A DNA stretch of 64,000 nucleotides from an uncultured Eubacterium sp. (GCA_934351445.1 CAKRIZ010000006.1:11319-75318), one strand, 5' to 3'. Shown: positions 26,989 to 37,063, counted from the first letter of the stretch. Notes: a model not told the origin generated them from the letters alone. Made by a program: numbers and translations.

Positions 26989-29076
26989 ATGAGATCAATA
27001 CGAAAGAAACTGATACTGGCGATTGTGTGCTGTTCACTATTTACGGCAGTGCTGATAGGAGCTATTTCTATGGTGAATTCAGCCCGGTCAGCCGGAGCGG
27101 ATGCGCTCACACAGATGCAGCTGACGGGTCAGAACCGTGCGGAAGAGATCAATGCGACGATCCAGAAGATCGCACAGTCGGTGGACACGCTCAGTGAAGT
27201 GGCGATGAGTAATTTTGATTATGCGTCATTTGTACAGAATAAGGATTATGCAGATGAATACACGGCTCAGGTACAGCAGACAGTCGTTGACTTCGCCAAT
27301 CATACGGACGGAGCAGTCACAGTGTATCTGCGGTACAATCCGCAGTATTCCAATTCGACTTCGGGTGTGTTTGCACAGCGTCAGACGGTGGATGCAGAGC
27401 TGGAATGCCTGACACCGACAGATTTTTCCATGTATGAAGAAGGCGATGTGGAGCATGTCGGGTGGTATTATCTGCCGGTACAGGCAGGAAAAGCGATCTG
27501 GATGTCCCCGTACATGAATGAGAATGTAAATATCTATATGATCTCTTATGTTGTACCGCTGTATGCGGATGATGGCACATCAATCGGTGTCGTCGGCATG
27601 GATATTGATTTTTCACAGATCACAGACCAGGTAGATGCAACGGTGATCTATGATACCGGATATGCATTTGTGACAGATGATGCGTCAAATATTATGTATC
27701 ACAAGGACGCGTCCGAGGGAACGGCGTTGTCTGATCTGGATGGATCGCTGTCTGACAGTGCACAGTTTCTGGCAGACGATAGCAAACAGGGGCAGACATT
27801 CGATTATACCTATCAGGGTATCAAAAAGAAGCTGGCGTATTTTAACCTTGATAATGGTATGAAACTCGTACTGACTGCGCCGGCCGCAGAGGTATATACA
27901 GAAGCATACCGGCTCATGAATATGATCGTGGTGGCGATGTTCATCGCCTTTGTGTTGTCGATCGTGATTGGAATTGTGATCGGAACCGGGCTGACAAAGC
28001 CGATCCGTCAGCTGACGGCGATGATCGAGCAGACGTCACAGCTTGATTTCAGCCCGACGGAGGACGGAGCGAAGCTGCGCCGGCAAAAGGATGAGATCGG
28101 CGTGATGGCGAATGAGATTCATCTGATGAGAAAGAAACTGCGCGATATGATGAGCAGTCTTCAGCAGACAGAAGATGTGCTGTCTGCGAACACGGATAAT
28201 CTGAACAATATTATGACGCAGAACAGTGCTTATGCAGAGGACAATTCGGCTGCATCGCAGGAACTGGCAGCGGGCATGCAGGAGACTAGCGCGGGTACGA
28301 CGAGTATCGTTGAAAATGTCGGTGTGATGCGGGATAGTTCACAGAACATTTACCATCTGGCAGAGGATGGCGAGAAGAATTCCGGACAGATCCAGTCACG
28401 TGCTGCTGAAATGGAAAAACTCAGCAGGGAGTCCCGCGATAAGACGGACGAGATGTACGCAGTCATGCGTGAAAAGACAGATCTGGCAGTTGAACAGTCT
28501 AAATCAGTCAAGAAGATCAATGAGCTGACAGAAAATATCAAGGAGATTTCTTCCCAGACAAACCTGTTGGCACTCAATGCGAATATTGAGGCAGCCAGAG
28601 CCGGTGATGCAGGAAAGGGCTTTGCGGTTGTGGCATCGGAGATCGGTGCGTTGGCAACGCAGACACTGGATACTGCTGCGACGATTGATGAGATCGTAGG
28701 TGAGGTCAACAGTGCCGTCACAAATATGACCGAATGTCTGACAACGATCATGGAATTCCTCGAGAATACAGTTCTTGGAGATTATGAGAATTTCACAAAA
28801 GTGGGTGCACAGTATCATGAAGATGCAGACACGTTCCAGCAGGTGATGGCGGAGACGAAACAGGCAGTGGAAGCATTGGAGGAGCACATCGGGCAGATCA
28901 CTGCGACTGTAGACAATATCAATACGATGGTAGAACAGTCTGCAGATGGCATCAACGGTATTGCGGAAAAATCCGGAAAGACACAGGAATTAGTCACTGA
29001 TGGATACGACAAGCTGCAGGAGTGCAAGAAATCGGTAGCTGTGATCCGGGAGTTTGTGGCACAGTTCCATTTATAA
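26989..29076 (+). CDS. Methyl-accepting chemotaxis protein with dCache-type sensor
   Basis: 695 residues. The first membrane helix (about 8-28), a large extracytoplasmic sensor (about 30-300) with the dCache-like W-Y-x-P and [19 protein letters not shown] strand pattern, a second helix (about 308-333), a HAMP domain, and a cytoplasmic signalling rod with the hairpin tip [21 protein letters not shown]. It should bind a small molecule and control CheA. There is no C-terminal methyltransferase-binding pentapeptide. GGGGGGAGG precedes the ATG. Its presence suggests a motile host. Confidence 0.92.
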   Translation: MRSIRKKLILAIVCCSLFTAVLIGAISMVNSARSAGADALTQMQLTGQNRAEEINATIQKIAQSVDTLSEVAMSNFDYASFVQNKDYADEYTAQVQQTVVDFANHTDGAVTVYLRYNPQYSNSTSGVFAQRQTVDAELECLTPTDFSMYEEGDVEHVGWYYLPVQAGKAIWMSPYMNENVNIYMISYVVPLYADDGTSIGVVGMDIDFSQITDQVDATVIYDTGYAFVTDDASNIMYHKDASEGTALSDLDGSLSDSAQFLADDSKQGQTFDYTYQGIKKKLAYFNLDNGMKLVLTAPAAEVYTEAYRLMNMIVVAMFIAFVLSIVIGIVIGTGLTKPIRQLTAMIEQTSQLDFSPTEDGAKLRRQKDEIGVMANEIHLMRKKLRDMMSSLQQTEDVLSANTDNLNNIMTQNSAYAEDNSAASQELAAGMQETSAGTTSIVENVGVMRDSSQNIYHLAEDGEKNSGQIQSRAAEMEKLSRESRDKTDEMYAVMREKTDLAVEQSKSVKKINELTENIKEISSQTNLLALNANIEAARAGDAGKGFAVVASEIGALATQTLDTAATIDEIVGEVNSAVTNMTECLTTIMEFLENTVLGDYENFTKVGAQYHEDADTFQQVMAETKQAVEALEEHIGQITATVDNINTMVEQSADGINGIAEKSGKTQELVTDGYDKLQECKKSVAVIREFVAQFHL

Positions 29077-29146
29077 TTTTTTTTCGAAAACAGTATAGAG
29101 ATAGTTTGTAACTGTGAGGGTACTGAACAGTTACGATAGTTTTTAG

Positions 29147-29192
29147 AAACCCTGGAGGGATGATTTGTGATCAGATCCTTTCAGGGTTTTTT
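29147..29192 (+). terminator. Terminator after the chemoreceptor gene
   Basis: AAACCCTG (29147-29154) pairs with CAGGGTTT (29182-29189), with additional inner GGAT/ATCC pairing, and runs into TTTTTT. Confidence 0.75.
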
Positions 29193-29198
29193 CATTTA

Positions 29199-29366
29199 GG
29201 CGTTTGCGAAACTATTTTTGTCAGGTTTTGGGACATACAAGCACATGATCAAGAGTCCGCAGCTCCCGCAAACAGTATATGCCGCAGGGCAATCGGAGTA
29301 GCTTGATCAGAATGCCACTGCGCCCACAGCCAGACAGCCCAATGATTAAATCGTTTCGCAAACGCC
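29199..29366. mobile_element. Complete miniature inverted-repeat element, family A (168 bp)
   Basis: Ends GGCGTTTGCGAAACTA and (reverse complement) GGCGTTTGCGAAACGA, flanked by TA on both sides, as for IS630/mariner-type target duplications. There is no open reading frame. Its left half recurs at about 40330-40406, its right half at 63829-63930, and end-only copies lie at 30865-30882 and 32599-32614. Confidence 0.75.
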
Positions 29367-29375
29367 TATTTTTTC

Positions 29376-29400
29376 ATGTGATAGGAAATTCCTATCACAT
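29376..29400. repeat. 25-base perfect palindrome
   Basis: ATGTGATAGGAA, a central A, then its exact complement. It lies just outside the family A element and about 130 bases before the fab promoter. It could be a regulator site or part of another palindromic repeat. Confidence 0.6.
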
Positions 29401-29531
29401 AAAATGCTCCGCAAGGATGCGCTTCTACGTTGCCATTTTGGTCGGAGCAAATCTGAAGTCCACAGGACTGCATGCCCCTCGCGGAAATGAAGTATATGCT
29501 GCGCATACCGCTCGGGCACGAAAAAAAATAG

Positions 29532-29560
29532 TTGACAACAAAGCATGAAAGCACTATACT
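29532..29560 (+). promoter_or_regulatory. Promoter of the fatty acid synthesis operon
   Basis: TTGACA (29532-29537), exactly 17 bases, TATACT (29555-29560). Confidence 0.85.
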
Positions 29561-29567
29561 ATGCGAT

Positions 29568-29584
29568 AGTTTGATAATCAAAAG
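29568..29584 (+). promoter_or_regulatory. FabT-type operator at the fab transcription start
   Basis: AG-TTTGATAATCAAA-AG, a 13-base core palindrome that fits the streptococcal/lactococcal FabT box (AnTTTGATTATCAAATT). It starts eight bases after the -10 and so covers the expected transcription start, where a bound repressor would block RNA polymerase. A FabT-like gene closes the operon at 37064-37504. Confidence 0.75.
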
Positions 29585-29665
29585 ATTTGTTAATGCAGAT
29601 ACTTGATAGACAAACTATTTGAAGATGCAAATAAAATAGAACAAAAAGAAAGCGAGGACACGCTG

Positions 29666-29899
29666 ATGTTTGAGAAGGTACAGAAAATTATTGCAGAGCA
29701 GTTAGGAATCGAGGCAGCGGCAGTACAGCCGGAGTCAAAGTTTAAAGAGGATCTGAACGCAGATTCACTGGATCTGTTTGAGATGGTGATGGCAATGGAG
29801 GAGACGTTTGATGTGGAGATCCCCTCAGAAGATCTGGAAAACCTTGCCACTGTACAGGATGTGATGGACTATATAAAGAACAAGGGTGTGGAAGAATAA
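29666..29899 (+). CDS. acpP: Acyl carrier protein
   Basis: 77 residues from the ATG at 29666, which has GAGG about nine bases upstream; a longer frame from 29603 has no support. The phosphopantetheine serine lies in NADSLDLFEMVMAMEE. It carries the growing acyl chain as a thioester for all the Fab enzymes encoded downstream. First gene of the operon, next to the FabT-type operator. Confidence 0.94.
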   Translation: MFEKVQKIIAEQLGIEAAAVQPESKFKEDLNADSLDLFEMVMAMEETFDVEIPSEDLENLATVQDVMDYIKNKGVEE

Positions 29900-29900
29900 T

Positions 29901-30884
29901 ATGGCAGAGATGATCAATGAGCTGTTGGGTATCCGCTATCCGTTGATTCAGGGAGGTATGGCATGGGTCGCTACCTGGGAACTGGCGAGTGCGGTATCGA
30001 ATGCCGGAGGACTGGGCATTCTTGGAGTCGGTGGTGCGGATGTGCAGTGGGTCGAGCAGCAGATCAGACAGATGAAGGCACACACGGATCAGCCGTTTGG
30101 TGTGAACCTGATGTTGATGAATCCGCAGGCAGATGAGATCGCGGATCTTTTGGTGCGGGAGCGGATTCCTGTGATCACGACCGGTGCCGGAAATCCGGGA
30201 AAATACATCACACGCTGGAAAGAAAATGGAACAAAGGTGATTCCGGTCATCGCAAGTGTTGCGATGGCACGTATGATGGAGCGCGCAGGCGCGGATGCAG
30301 TCGTTGCGGAAGGCACGGAGTCCGGTGGGCATATCGGACAGGCCACGACGATGACACTCGTTCCACAGGTCGTGGATGCGGTACAGATCCCTGTCATTGC
30401 GGCTGGAGGTATCGCGGATGCACGTGGATTTGCAGCAGCGCTCATGCTCGGAGCAGCCGGTGTACAGATGGGCACGCGGTTTGTCGTGGCCAGGGAATCC
30501 ATCGTGCATGAGGCATATAAGGAGCGCGTGATAAAGGCAAAGGATATTGATTCGGAGGTCACCGGACGCAGTACCGGGCATCCGATCCGCGTGCTGCGCA
30601 ATCAGATGACGCGTGAGTATCTGAGAATGGAGCAAAACGGCGCATCGCTGGAACAACTGGAGCAGTTGACACTGGGCGCGCTGCGCAAGGCAGTCGTGGA
30701 TGGCGATGTCGTGCAAGGCAGTGTGATGGCGGGTCAGATCGCAGGGCTGATTCACGGATGCGATACGTGTGAGGAGATCATTTCGGAGATTATCACAGGC
30801 GCACGGAAACTGTTGGAACAGAGGTTCTGCCTGAGCGAAAACGCCATTGGCAATACATGTTCAGATCGTTTCGCAAATGCCTGA
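29901..30884 (+). CDS. fabK: Enoyl-ACP reductase II (FMN type)
   Basis: 327 residues from the ATG directly after the acpP stop. The N-terminus LGIRYPLIQGGMAWVA and the later GTESGGHIG, PVIAAGGIADARG and GAAGVQMGTRF segments define the FabK/nitronate monooxygenase fold with FMN; its position between acpP and fabD makes FabK, the last reductive step of chain elongation, the clear choice. The last six codons and the TGA stop (30865-30884) coincide with the end of a family A miniature element, so the C-terminal DRFANA is probably not ancestral. Confidence 0.92.
   Translation: MAEMINELLGIRYPLIQGGMAWVATWELASAVSNAGGLGILGVGGADVQWVEQQIRQMKAHTDQPFGVNLMLMNPQADEIADLLVRERIPVITTGAGNPGKYITRWKENGTKVIPVIASVAMARMMERAGADAVVAEGTESGGHIGQATTMTLVPQVVDAVQIPVIAAGGIADARGFAAALMLGAAGVQMGTRFVVARESIVHEAYKERVIKAKDIDSEVTGRSTGHPIRVLRNQMTREYLRMEQNGASLEQLEQLTLGALRKAVVDGDVVQGSVMAGQIAGLIHGCDTCEEIISEIITGARKLLEQRFCLSENAIGNTCSDRFANA
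30865..30882. repeat. Family A element end inside the 3' end of fabK
   Basis: ATCGTTTCGCAAATGCCT differs by one base from the right end of the complete element (29350-29367) and continues in similarity a few bases upstream. Confidence 0.6.
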
Positions 30885-30889
30885 CAGAT

Positions 30890-30919
30890 ATGTGGATAGA
30901 TGTGAATAGATGTGGATAG
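30890..30919 (+). repeat. Three tandem 10-base repeats before fabD
   Basis: ATGTGGATAG, ATGTGAATAG, ATGTGGATAG in a row, ending one base before the AAGGAG of fabD. Slippage here could alter the spacing between fabK and fabD. Confidence 0.8.
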
Positions 30920-30930
30920 AAGGAGCAGAT

Positions 30931-31848
30931 ATGGGAAAAAGAGTATTTATGTTCCCCGGACAGGGATCACAGTATATCGGAATGGGGAAAGAGTTTTATG
31001 ACAATTTCCAGGCGGCAAAAGATGTATATGAGATGGCATCGGAGGCAGCCAGACTCGATGTTGCAAAGCTGTGTTTTGAAGCAGAAAGTGCTGACAGGCT
31101 GAATCAGACAGCATACACACAGATTGCGATGCTGACGACGGAGGCAGCGATCCTGGCGGTGTTAAAAGATCAGGGAATCGTGGCAGACGCTGCAGCAGGA
31201 CTCAGCCTTGGGGAATATGGGGCGATTTTAGCGGCAGAGGTGATGGCACCGGCTGATGTATTTGCACTGATCAAAAAACGCGGAACTTATATGCAGGAGG
31301 CAGTACCTGTCGGCGGAGCAATGGCAGCAGTACTTGGACTGGATGGAATGACGGTCAAAGAGGTCTGTGAGAAGACATTCGGAGAAGTATTTGTGGCAAA
31401 TTATAACTGCCCCGGACAGATAGTCATTACCGGAGAAACCGGAGCGGTCGACCGCGCGTCAGCAGCATGTAAAGAGGCAGGTGCGAAACGGGTCATACCG
31501 CTCAAAGTCAGCGGACCATTCCACTCCCCGTTATTACAGGATGCAGGACAGAAACTGGCAAAGGATCTGGCAAAGGTGGCGGTCAGGACACCAAAGATCG
31601 GATATTTGTCGAACGTCACAGCTGATTATGTGACGGATCCGGAGAAGATCCGTTCGCTTCTGGCTCTGCAGGTATGTCATCCGGTTTGCTGGCAGCAGAC
31701 TATTGAACGCCTGATTGCGGATGGGGCGGATGAATTCGTAGAGATCGGACCGGGCAAGTCGCTGAACGGATTTATGCGCAAGATCAACCGTGATGTGACC
31801 AGCGTGTCGATCGATAAACTGGAGGATATGAAAGCCTATGTTGGATAA
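30931..31848 (+). CDS. fabD: Malonyl-CoA:ACP transacylase
   Basis: 305 residues from the ATG at 30931 (AAGGAG upstream). It starts with MFPGQGSQYIGMG, has the catalytic serine in GLSLGEYGA (about 91) and the histidine in SGPFHSPL (about 200). It loads malonyl groups onto the acyl carrier protein. Its 3' end overlaps fabG by 11 bases. Confidence 0.95.
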   Translation: MGKRVFMFPGQGSQYIGMGKEFYDNFQAAKDVYEMASEAARLDVAKLCFEAESADRLNQTAYTQIAMLTTEAAILAVLKDQGIVADAAAGLSLGEYGAILAAEVMAPADVFALIKKRGTYMQEAVPVGGAMAAVLGLDGMTVKEVCEKTFGEVFVANYNCPGQIVITGETGAVDRASAACKEAGAKRVIPLKVSGPFHSPLLQDAGQKLAKDLAKVAVRTPKIGYLSNVTADYVTDPEKIRSLLALQVCHPVCWQQTIERLIADGADEFVEIGPGKSLNGFMRKINRDVTSVSIDKLEDMKAYVG

Positions 31849-32584
31849 AAAGATTGCACTTGTAACCGGCGCGTCACGTGGAATTGGAGCAGCGATCGCG
31901 CGGAGGCTGGCGGCAGACGGATATGTGGTGATCGTTAATTACAACGGTTCTGCGCAGCGGGCAGAAGATGTCGTTACGCAGATCCATGCGTCCGGGAATG
32001 AGGCAGTGGCGATGCAGTGTGACGTGAGCGATTTTGAAGCTTGCGGGGAGCTGATCCGCCAGATTGTGGAACGCTATAGCAGACTGGATGTGCTTGTAAA
32101 TAATGCGGGTATCACGAGAGACGGACTGTTCATGAGGATGAGTGAGGCAGATTTTGATGCAGTGATCAATACAAACCTCAAAGGTGCATTTCACACGATC
32201 CGCCATGCAGGCAGACAGTTTTTAAAGCAGCGCAGCGGACGGATCATTAATATTGCTTCTGTCGCAGGACTGCTCGGAAATGCGGGACAGGCGAATTATG
32301 CGGCGAGCAAGGCAGGGGTGATCGGACTGACAAAAAGCGTAGCGCGGGAACTGGCAGGCAGACAGATCACGGTCAATGCGATTGCACCGGGATTTATAGG
32401 GACAGAGATGATCGATGGAATGACAGACAGCGCGAAGGCTGCGATGACAGGGCATATTCCGTTCGGACGGATCGGTGAGCCGGAAGAAGTGGCAGAGGTA
32501 GCTGCATTCCTCGCATCTGATGCGGCGCGTTATGTGACCGGACAGATCATCGCGGTAGACGGCGGTATGAGTATCGGTTGTTAG
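31838..32584 (+). CDS. fabG: 3-oxoacyl-ACP reductase
   Basis: 248 residues, a short-chain dehydrogenase with TGASRGIG (NADPH site), NNAG (about 88), catalytic Ser-Tyr-Lys (SVAG and YAASKAG, about 150-158) and the end GQIIAVDGGMS. It reduces 3-oxoacyl-ACP. The ATG overlaps the end of fabD and is preceded by GGAGG within it. A family A element end follows its stop codon. Confidence 0.95.
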   Translation: MLDKKIALVTGASRGIGAAIARRLAADGYVVIVNYNGSAQRAEDVVTQIHASGNEAVAMQCDVSDFEACGELIRQIVERYSRLDVLVNNAGITRDGLFMRMSEADFDAVINTNLKGAFHTIRHAGRQFLKQRSGRIINIASVAGLLGNAGQANYAASKAGVIGLTKSVARELAGRQITVNAIAPGFIGTEMIDGMTDSAKAAMTGHIPFGRIGEPEEVAEVAAFLASDAARYVTGQIIAVDGGMSIGC

Positions 32585-32598
32585 ACAAATAGAAAAAA

Positions 32599-32614
32599 GT
32601 TTCGCAAACGCCTA
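32599..32614. repeat. Family A element end between fabG and fabF
   Basis: GTTTCGCAAACGCCTA, identical to bases 29353-29368 of the complete element; no second end is nearby. Confidence 0.65.
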
Positions 32615-32644
32615 AAATAGAAAAAGCATGAGAGGGAAAAGAGA

Positions 32645-33880
32645 ATGAGACGAGTTGTAGTGACCGGGATGGGAGCCATCACTCCTATCGGACTGGATGT
32701 AGACAGCTTCTGGCAGTCAGTAAAAAAAGGACAGATCGGGTTTGCACCGATCACGCACTTTGATACAAGCGAATACAAAAATCATATTGCGGCAGAGGTC
32801 AAAGGCTTTGAGGGCAAAGATTATATGGATTTTAAGGCAGCGAAACGCATGGAACTGTTTTCACAGTATGCGGTAGCCGCTGCAAAAGAGGCACTGGCAG
32901 ATAGTGGGCTGGAGCTCGGACAGGAGGATGCCTATCTGATGGGTACTGCGATCGGAAGCGGCATCGGAAGTCTGCAGGCAATCGAGCGCGAATATGCCAA
33001 GATACTGGAGAAGGGACCGTCGAGAGTCAATCCGTTGTTTGTACCGATGATGATCAGTAATATGGCGGCAGGCAATGTATCGATCCAGCTGGGACTCAAA
33101 GGCAAGAGCATCAATGTCGTGACGGCATGTGCGACAGGTACCAACTCGATCGGAGAAGCATTCCGCTCGATCCGGTACGGAGAGGCAGATGTGATGTTTG
33201 CAGGCGGTACAGAGAGCTGCATCACACCGACTGGAATCGCAGGTTTTCATGCGCTGACCGCATTGTCGCCGGTCGATGACCCGGCAAAATGTTCGCTGCC
33301 GTTTGATAAAAACCGCAGCGGATTTGTGATGGGTGAGGGCGCAGGAGTGCTCGTATTAGAGGAATTGGAGCATGCCAAAAAGCGGGGGGCACATATCTAT
33401 GCAGAGCTGGTCGGATATGGATGTTCTTCGGATGCGTATCACATCACTTCGCCGGCAGAAGATGGAGCAGGAGCCGCACGTGCAATGACGAATGCGATGA
33501 ATGATGCAGGTGTGGCACCGGAGGAGATCACGTATGTGAATGCACACGGAACCGCGACCCATCACAATGATTTATTTGAGACGCGTGCGATCAAGCTGGC
33601 GTTCGGTGTACATGCTGCCAATCTGAAGATCAATTCGACCAAGTCCATGATCGGGCATCTGCTCGGTGCCGCCGGTGCGGTGGAAGCGATCGCATGTGTC
33701 AAGCAGATGGAAGAAGGATACATTCATGCGACCGTTGGCTATGAGACTCCGGATGAGGAACTGGATCTGGATTATTGCAAGAGTGCCTATGAAGAAGCTG
33801 TTCCGTATGCACTCAGCAACTCGCTTGGATTTGGCGGACATAATGCCAGTCTGCTGTTTCACAGATGGGAGGAAGCGTGA
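32645..33880 (+). CDS. fabF: 3-oxoacyl-ACP synthase II
   Basis: 411 residues, normal for FabF. The catalytic cysteine is in [10 protein letters not shown] (about 163), the two histidines in [11 protein letters not shown] (about 303) and [13 protein letters not shown] (about 340). It condenses malonyl-ACP with the growing acyl-ACP. The stop codon overlaps the fabZ start by one base (TGATG). Confidence 0.96.
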   Translation: MRRVVVTGMGAITPIGLDVDSFWQSVKKGQIGFAPITHFDTSEYKNHIAAEVKGFEGKDYMDFKAAKRMELFSQYAVAAAKEALADSGLELGQEDAYLMGTAIGSGIGSLQAIEREYAKILEKGPSRVNPLFVPMMISNMAAGNVSIQLGLKGKSINVVTACATGTNSIGEAFRSIRYGEADVMFAGGTESCITPTGIAGFHALTALSPVDDPAKCSLPFDKNRSGFVMGEGAGVLVLEELEHAKKRGAHIYAELVGYGCSSDAYHITSPAEDGAGAARAMTNAMNDAGVAPEEITYVNAHGTATHHNDLFETRAIKLAFGVHAANLKINSTKSMIGHLLGAAGAVEAIACVKQMEEGYIHATVGYETPDEELDLDYCKSAYEEAVPYALSNSLGFGGHNASLLFHRWEEA

Positions 33881-34308
33881 TGTCATTGCTTACGACAAAA
33901 GAGATCATGGAGATCATACCCCACAGACAGCCGATGCTGCTGATTGACACGGTAGAGGAGCTGGAGGCCGGTGTGCGTGCAGTCGCAAAAAAATGCGTCA
34001 GCTATAATGAACCATATTTTGCAGGGCATTTCCCGGGCGAACCTGTGATGCCGGGAGTCCTCATTGTAGAGGCACTGGCACAGACTGGTGCGGCAGCCAT
34101 TCTCGCAAAAGAGGAAAACAAAGGCAAAACAGCATATTTTGCGGGTATTGACCATGCAAAGTTTAAACAGAAGGTGCTGCCCGGTGATGTGCTCACGCTG
34201 GAGACCGAGATTATAAAAGAAAAAGGACCGATCGGTGTAGGCAGCGCGAAGGCTTATGTGGATGGAAAGCTTGTCTGTCAGGCACAGCTTACATTTGCAA
34301 TCGGATAA
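33880..34308 (+). CDS. fabZ: 3-hydroxyacyl-ACP dehydratase
   Basis: 142 residues. The hot-dog fold signature is [12 protein letters not shown] followed by [18 protein letters not shown] with the catalytic His and Glu. It removes water from 3-hydroxyacyl-ACP before reduction by FabK. GGAGG lies seven to ten bases before the ATG inside fabF, so translation is coupled. Confidence 0.95.
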   Translation: MSLLTTKEIMEIIPHRQPMLLIDTVEELEAGVRAVAKKCVSYNEPYFAGHFPGEPVMPGVLIVEALAQTGAAAILAKEENKGKTAYFAGIDHAKFKQKVLPGDVLTLETEIIKEKGPIGVGSAKAYVDGKLVCQAQLTFAIG

Positions 34309-34353
34309 GAAAATCAGTAAAAGAGATGTGTGTACGATAAATGGAGCGAACAA

Positions 34354-36057
34354 ATGTCAGCATTATTAAAGTCAAGAAAAAAAGAGAAAGATATTGTTTT
34401 AGTTCAGGCACCGCAGGAGGAGCAGATCATCTGTAAAAATTGTGGAGCGTCAGTCAGCAAAGAGCAGGTAGTCCGGAAAAAATATATTTGTCCAAAATGT
34501 AATTATTATTTCCGGGTCCGGACAAACAACCGCCTGCGCATGGTTGCGGATGAAGACAGCTTTACACCGTGGTTTGCCCAGGAGACATCGGATGTGGTTA
34601 ATCCGTTGGATTTTCCGCTGTATGAGCAGAAAGTGCGTGATACACGTGAAAAGACCGGACTGAGTGAGGGTGTGACGGTCGGAAAGGGAACGATCTATGG
34701 TATGGAGGCTGTGATCGGTGTCTGTGACGCCCGTTTTATGATGGGCAGTATGGGTCACGTGGTCGGTGAGCGGATCGCAGCGGCTGTGGAGCGGGCGACT
34801 GCGGAGCGGCTGCCGGTGATCCTGTTTTGTTGTTCGGGCGGTGCACGTATGCAGGAGGGCATTATTTCGCTCATGCAGATGGCTAAGACCTCGGCAGCAT
34901 TGAAGCACCATTCCGAGGCTGGCGGACTGTACATATCCGTGCTGACCGATCCGACGACGGGTGGAATGACAGCGAGCTTTGCCATGCTCGGTGATGTGAT
35001 CCTCGCAGAGCCCGGTGCACTGATCGGGTTTGCTGGTCCGCGTGTGATCGAGCAGACGATCGGACAGCGGCTGCCGGAAGGATTCCAGAGAGCAGAATTT
35101 CAGCTGCAGCATGGATTTGTGGATCGTATTGTGGAACGCAAGGATCTGAAACTGACGCTGTATCAGTTATTGAAATGTCATGCGGCAAGCGGTGTGGCGA
35201 ACTTTGATCCGATGCGGGAAAATGATAATTATGAGCCGACGGAACTGATGCGTGAACGTGCCAGCCATGAAAAGGACAGAAGCGCCTGGGAAAAGGTACG
35301 CGAGGCGCGGCAGATGAACCGTCTGCAGTCCAGAGACTATATTGCGGCAGTCTTTGATGATTTTATGGAACTGCACGGAGACCGCTATTTTCGGGATGAT
35401 CCGGCGATCATTGGCGGGATCGCCTGGCTGGATGGACAGCCGGTGACCGTGATTGGTATTCAAAAGGGCAGCTCGATCGCAGAATGTGCGGCGCGCAATT
35501 ATGGGATGCCTTCCCCGGAAGGATACCGCAAAGCATTGCGGCTGATGAAACAGGCAGAGAAGTTCGGCCGGCCGGTCATTACATTTGTCAATACATCCGG
35601 TGCCTATCCGGGTATGGAGGCAGAAGAAAACGGACAGGGTGAAGCGATCGCGCGGAATCTGTATGAGATGAGTGACCTGCATGTGCCGACATTCACATTT
35701 ATGATCGGTGAAGGTGGCAGTGGCGGTGCACTCGCTCTGGCAGTCAGCAATGAGGTGTGGATGCTCGAGCACGCGGTATATTCGATTCTTTCACCGGAAG
35801 GTTTTGCTTCTATATTATGGAAAGATGGCAGGCGCGCGAAGGAAGCCGCATCCGTCATGAAGATTACAGCACAGGATCTGCTCTCGCTCGGTGTGATTGA
35901 TGGAATCATCCCGGAATTTGGCGGCGCGGACCAGGCAGCATGTGAGTCGGTCGCACGTGCGATGAAGCGCGAGTTGAAACGGTTTTTAAAGGATAATCGT
36001 AAAAAGAGCGGTGAGGAACTGGCGGCAGCCCGCTATGAGCGTTTTCGGAAATTCTAA
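34354..36057 (+). CDS. accDA: Acetyl-CoA carboxylase carboxyltransferase, fused beta and alpha subunits
   Basis: 567 residues from the ATG at 34354 (GGAG upstream; a GTG at 34330 is the alternative). The N-terminal half is AccD: a four-cysteine zinc ribbon (CKNC and CPKC, about 28-50) and the [10 protein letters not shown] and [18 protein letters not shown] segments. From about 300 the AccA half follows with [29 protein letters not shown] and [11 protein letters not shown]. The two chains are usually separate in bacteria; the fusion is known in some Clostridia. The biotin carrier and carboxylase genes (accB, accC) are not in this operon. Confidence 0.93.
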   Translation: MSALLKSRKKEKDIVLVQAPQEEQIICKNCGASVSKEQVVRKKYICPKCNYYFRVRTNNRLRMVADEDSFTPWFAQETSDVVNPLDFPLYEQKVRDTREKTGLSEGVTVGKGTIYGMEAVIGVCDARFMMGSMGHVVGERIAAAVERATAERLPVILFCCSGGARMQEGIISLMQMAKTSAALKHHSEAGGLYISVLTDPTTGGMTASFAMLGDVILAEPGALIGFAGPRVIEQTIGQRLPEGFQRAEFQLQHGFVDRIVERKDLKLTLYQLLKCHAASGVANFDPMRENDNYEPTELMRERASHEKDRSAWEKVREARQMNRLQSRDYIAAVFDDFMELHGDRYFRDDPAIIGGIAWLDGQPVTVIGIQKGSSIAECAARNYGMPSPEGYRKALRLMKQAEKFGRPVITFVNTSGAYPGMEAEENGQGEAIARNLYEMSDLHVPTFTFMIGEGGSGGALALAVSNEVWMLEHAVYSILSPEGFASILWKDGRRAKEAASVMKITAQDLLSLGVIDGIIPEFGGADQAACESVARAMKRELKRFLKDNRKKSGEELAAARYERFRKF

Positions 36058-36079
36058 GATTGCGGATAAGGAGTATGGG

Positions 36080-37051
36080 ATGATAAAAATATGTGGAACC
36101 GGAAGTGCGCTTCCCACAAAGCGCGTCACAAACGATGATCTCGCGCAGATCATGGATACATCGGATGAGTGGATCAGCAGCCGTACCGGCATCCGTGCCA
36201 GACATCTGGCGGTGGAGGAGACGACCAGTGGATTGTCCGTAGATGCAGCAAAGCAGGCGCTCACTGAGGCTGGCATCCGGCCGGAGGAACTGGATCTGAT
36301 CATTGCGGCGACCTTGTCACCGGATCATGTGCTGCCTACACTCGCCTGTGAAGTACAGGCGGCACTCGGCGCATCACATGCAGTTGCGTTTGACCTGCAT
36401 GCAGCATGCTCCGGTTTTTTATTTGCGCTGAATACGGCAGCTGTGTATCTGCAAAGCGGTGTATATAAAAATGCATTGATTATCGGAGCTGAGACACTCT
36501 CCAAGATGATGGACTGGACAGATCGGGGGACATGTGTACTCTTTGGTGATGGCGCAGGGGCAGCTGTGATCCGCGAGATACCGGATGGGACAGACCGCGG
36601 ATTGAGGTCTTTTGTCCAGTATTCGGATGGTTCACGGGGTGGTGTTTTATCCTGTGGAGGCCGTCCGCTCGTGAATCCGTATACGGCGCATGAGACAGAG
36701 CATCCATATGTGGAGATGGATGGTCAGGCTGTGTACAAGTTTGCTGTGGGCACCGTGCCGCATGTTGTGGCAGAAGCAGTGGAACAGGCAGGGATTTCTA
36801 TCGCAGACATCGGCCATTTTGTGCTGCATCAGGCAAACAGCCGTATTATAGCTTCTGTCGCAAAACGCCTGGGACAGCCGCTTGACAAGTTTCCGATGAA
36901 TTTACAGGAATGTGGTAATATTTCTGCGGCAAGTGTACCGATCCTCTTGGATTATTTGAATAAAAATGATATGATAAAAGAAAACGAGTATATCGTTTTG
37001 GCCGGATTTGGCGCCGGTCTGACGTGGGGAGCCGCGGTGATAAAGTGGTAA
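36080..37051 (+). CDS. fabH: 3-oxoacyl-ACP synthase III
   Basis: 323 residues from the ATG at 36080 (AAGGAG six bases upstream). The catalytic triad is visible as DLHAACSGF (Cys about 111), LHQANSRI (His) and ECGNISAAS (Asn). It starts fatty acid synthesis by condensing an acyl-CoA with malonyl-ACP. In streptococci fabH stands near the front of the cluster next to fabT; here both are at the end, still adjacent to each other. Confidence 0.95.
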   Translation: MIKICGTGSALPTKRVTNDDLAQIMDTSDEWISSRTGIRARHLAVEETTSGLSVDAAKQALTEAGIRPEELDLIIAATLSPDHVLPTLACEVQAALGASHAVAFDLHAACSGFLFALNTAAVYLQSGVYKNALIIGAETLSKMMDWTDRGTCVLFGDGAGAAVIREIPDGTDRGLRSFVQYSDGSRGGVLSCGGRPLVNPYTAHETEHPYVEMDGQAVYKFAVGTVPHVVAEAVEQAGISIADIGHFVLHQANSRIIASVAKRLGQPLDKFPMNLQECGNISAASVPILLDYLNKNDMIKENEYIVLAGFGAGLTWGAAVIKW

Positions 37052-37063
37052 AGGAGTCGTACT

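Larger units (their letters stand above)
29077..29665. other. Large intergenic region before the fab operon
   Basis: 589 bases with no credible gene. In order it holds a small stem (GTAACTGT at 29108-29115 with ACAGTTAC at 29127-29134), a terminator (29147-29192), a miniature inverted-repeat element (29199-29366), a 25-base perfect palindrome (29376-29400), two further stem-forming stretches (TGCTCCG at 29405 with CGGAGCA at 29443; TGCCC at 29473 with GGGCA at 29514, enclosing TATGC-TGC-GCATA) and the fab promoter with its operator. Confidence 0.8.

Noticed and set aside
29108..29134. GTAACTGT/ACAGTTAC stem after the chemoreceptor gene as another family B element.
   Set aside because: It shares only the terminal octamer with family B and no internal sequence, so membership cannot be supported.
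36011..36079. Longer N-terminus for fabH starting inside accDA.
   Set aside because: The ATG at 36080 has AAGGAG at proper spacing and gives the standard FabH start; the upstream extension matches nothing.
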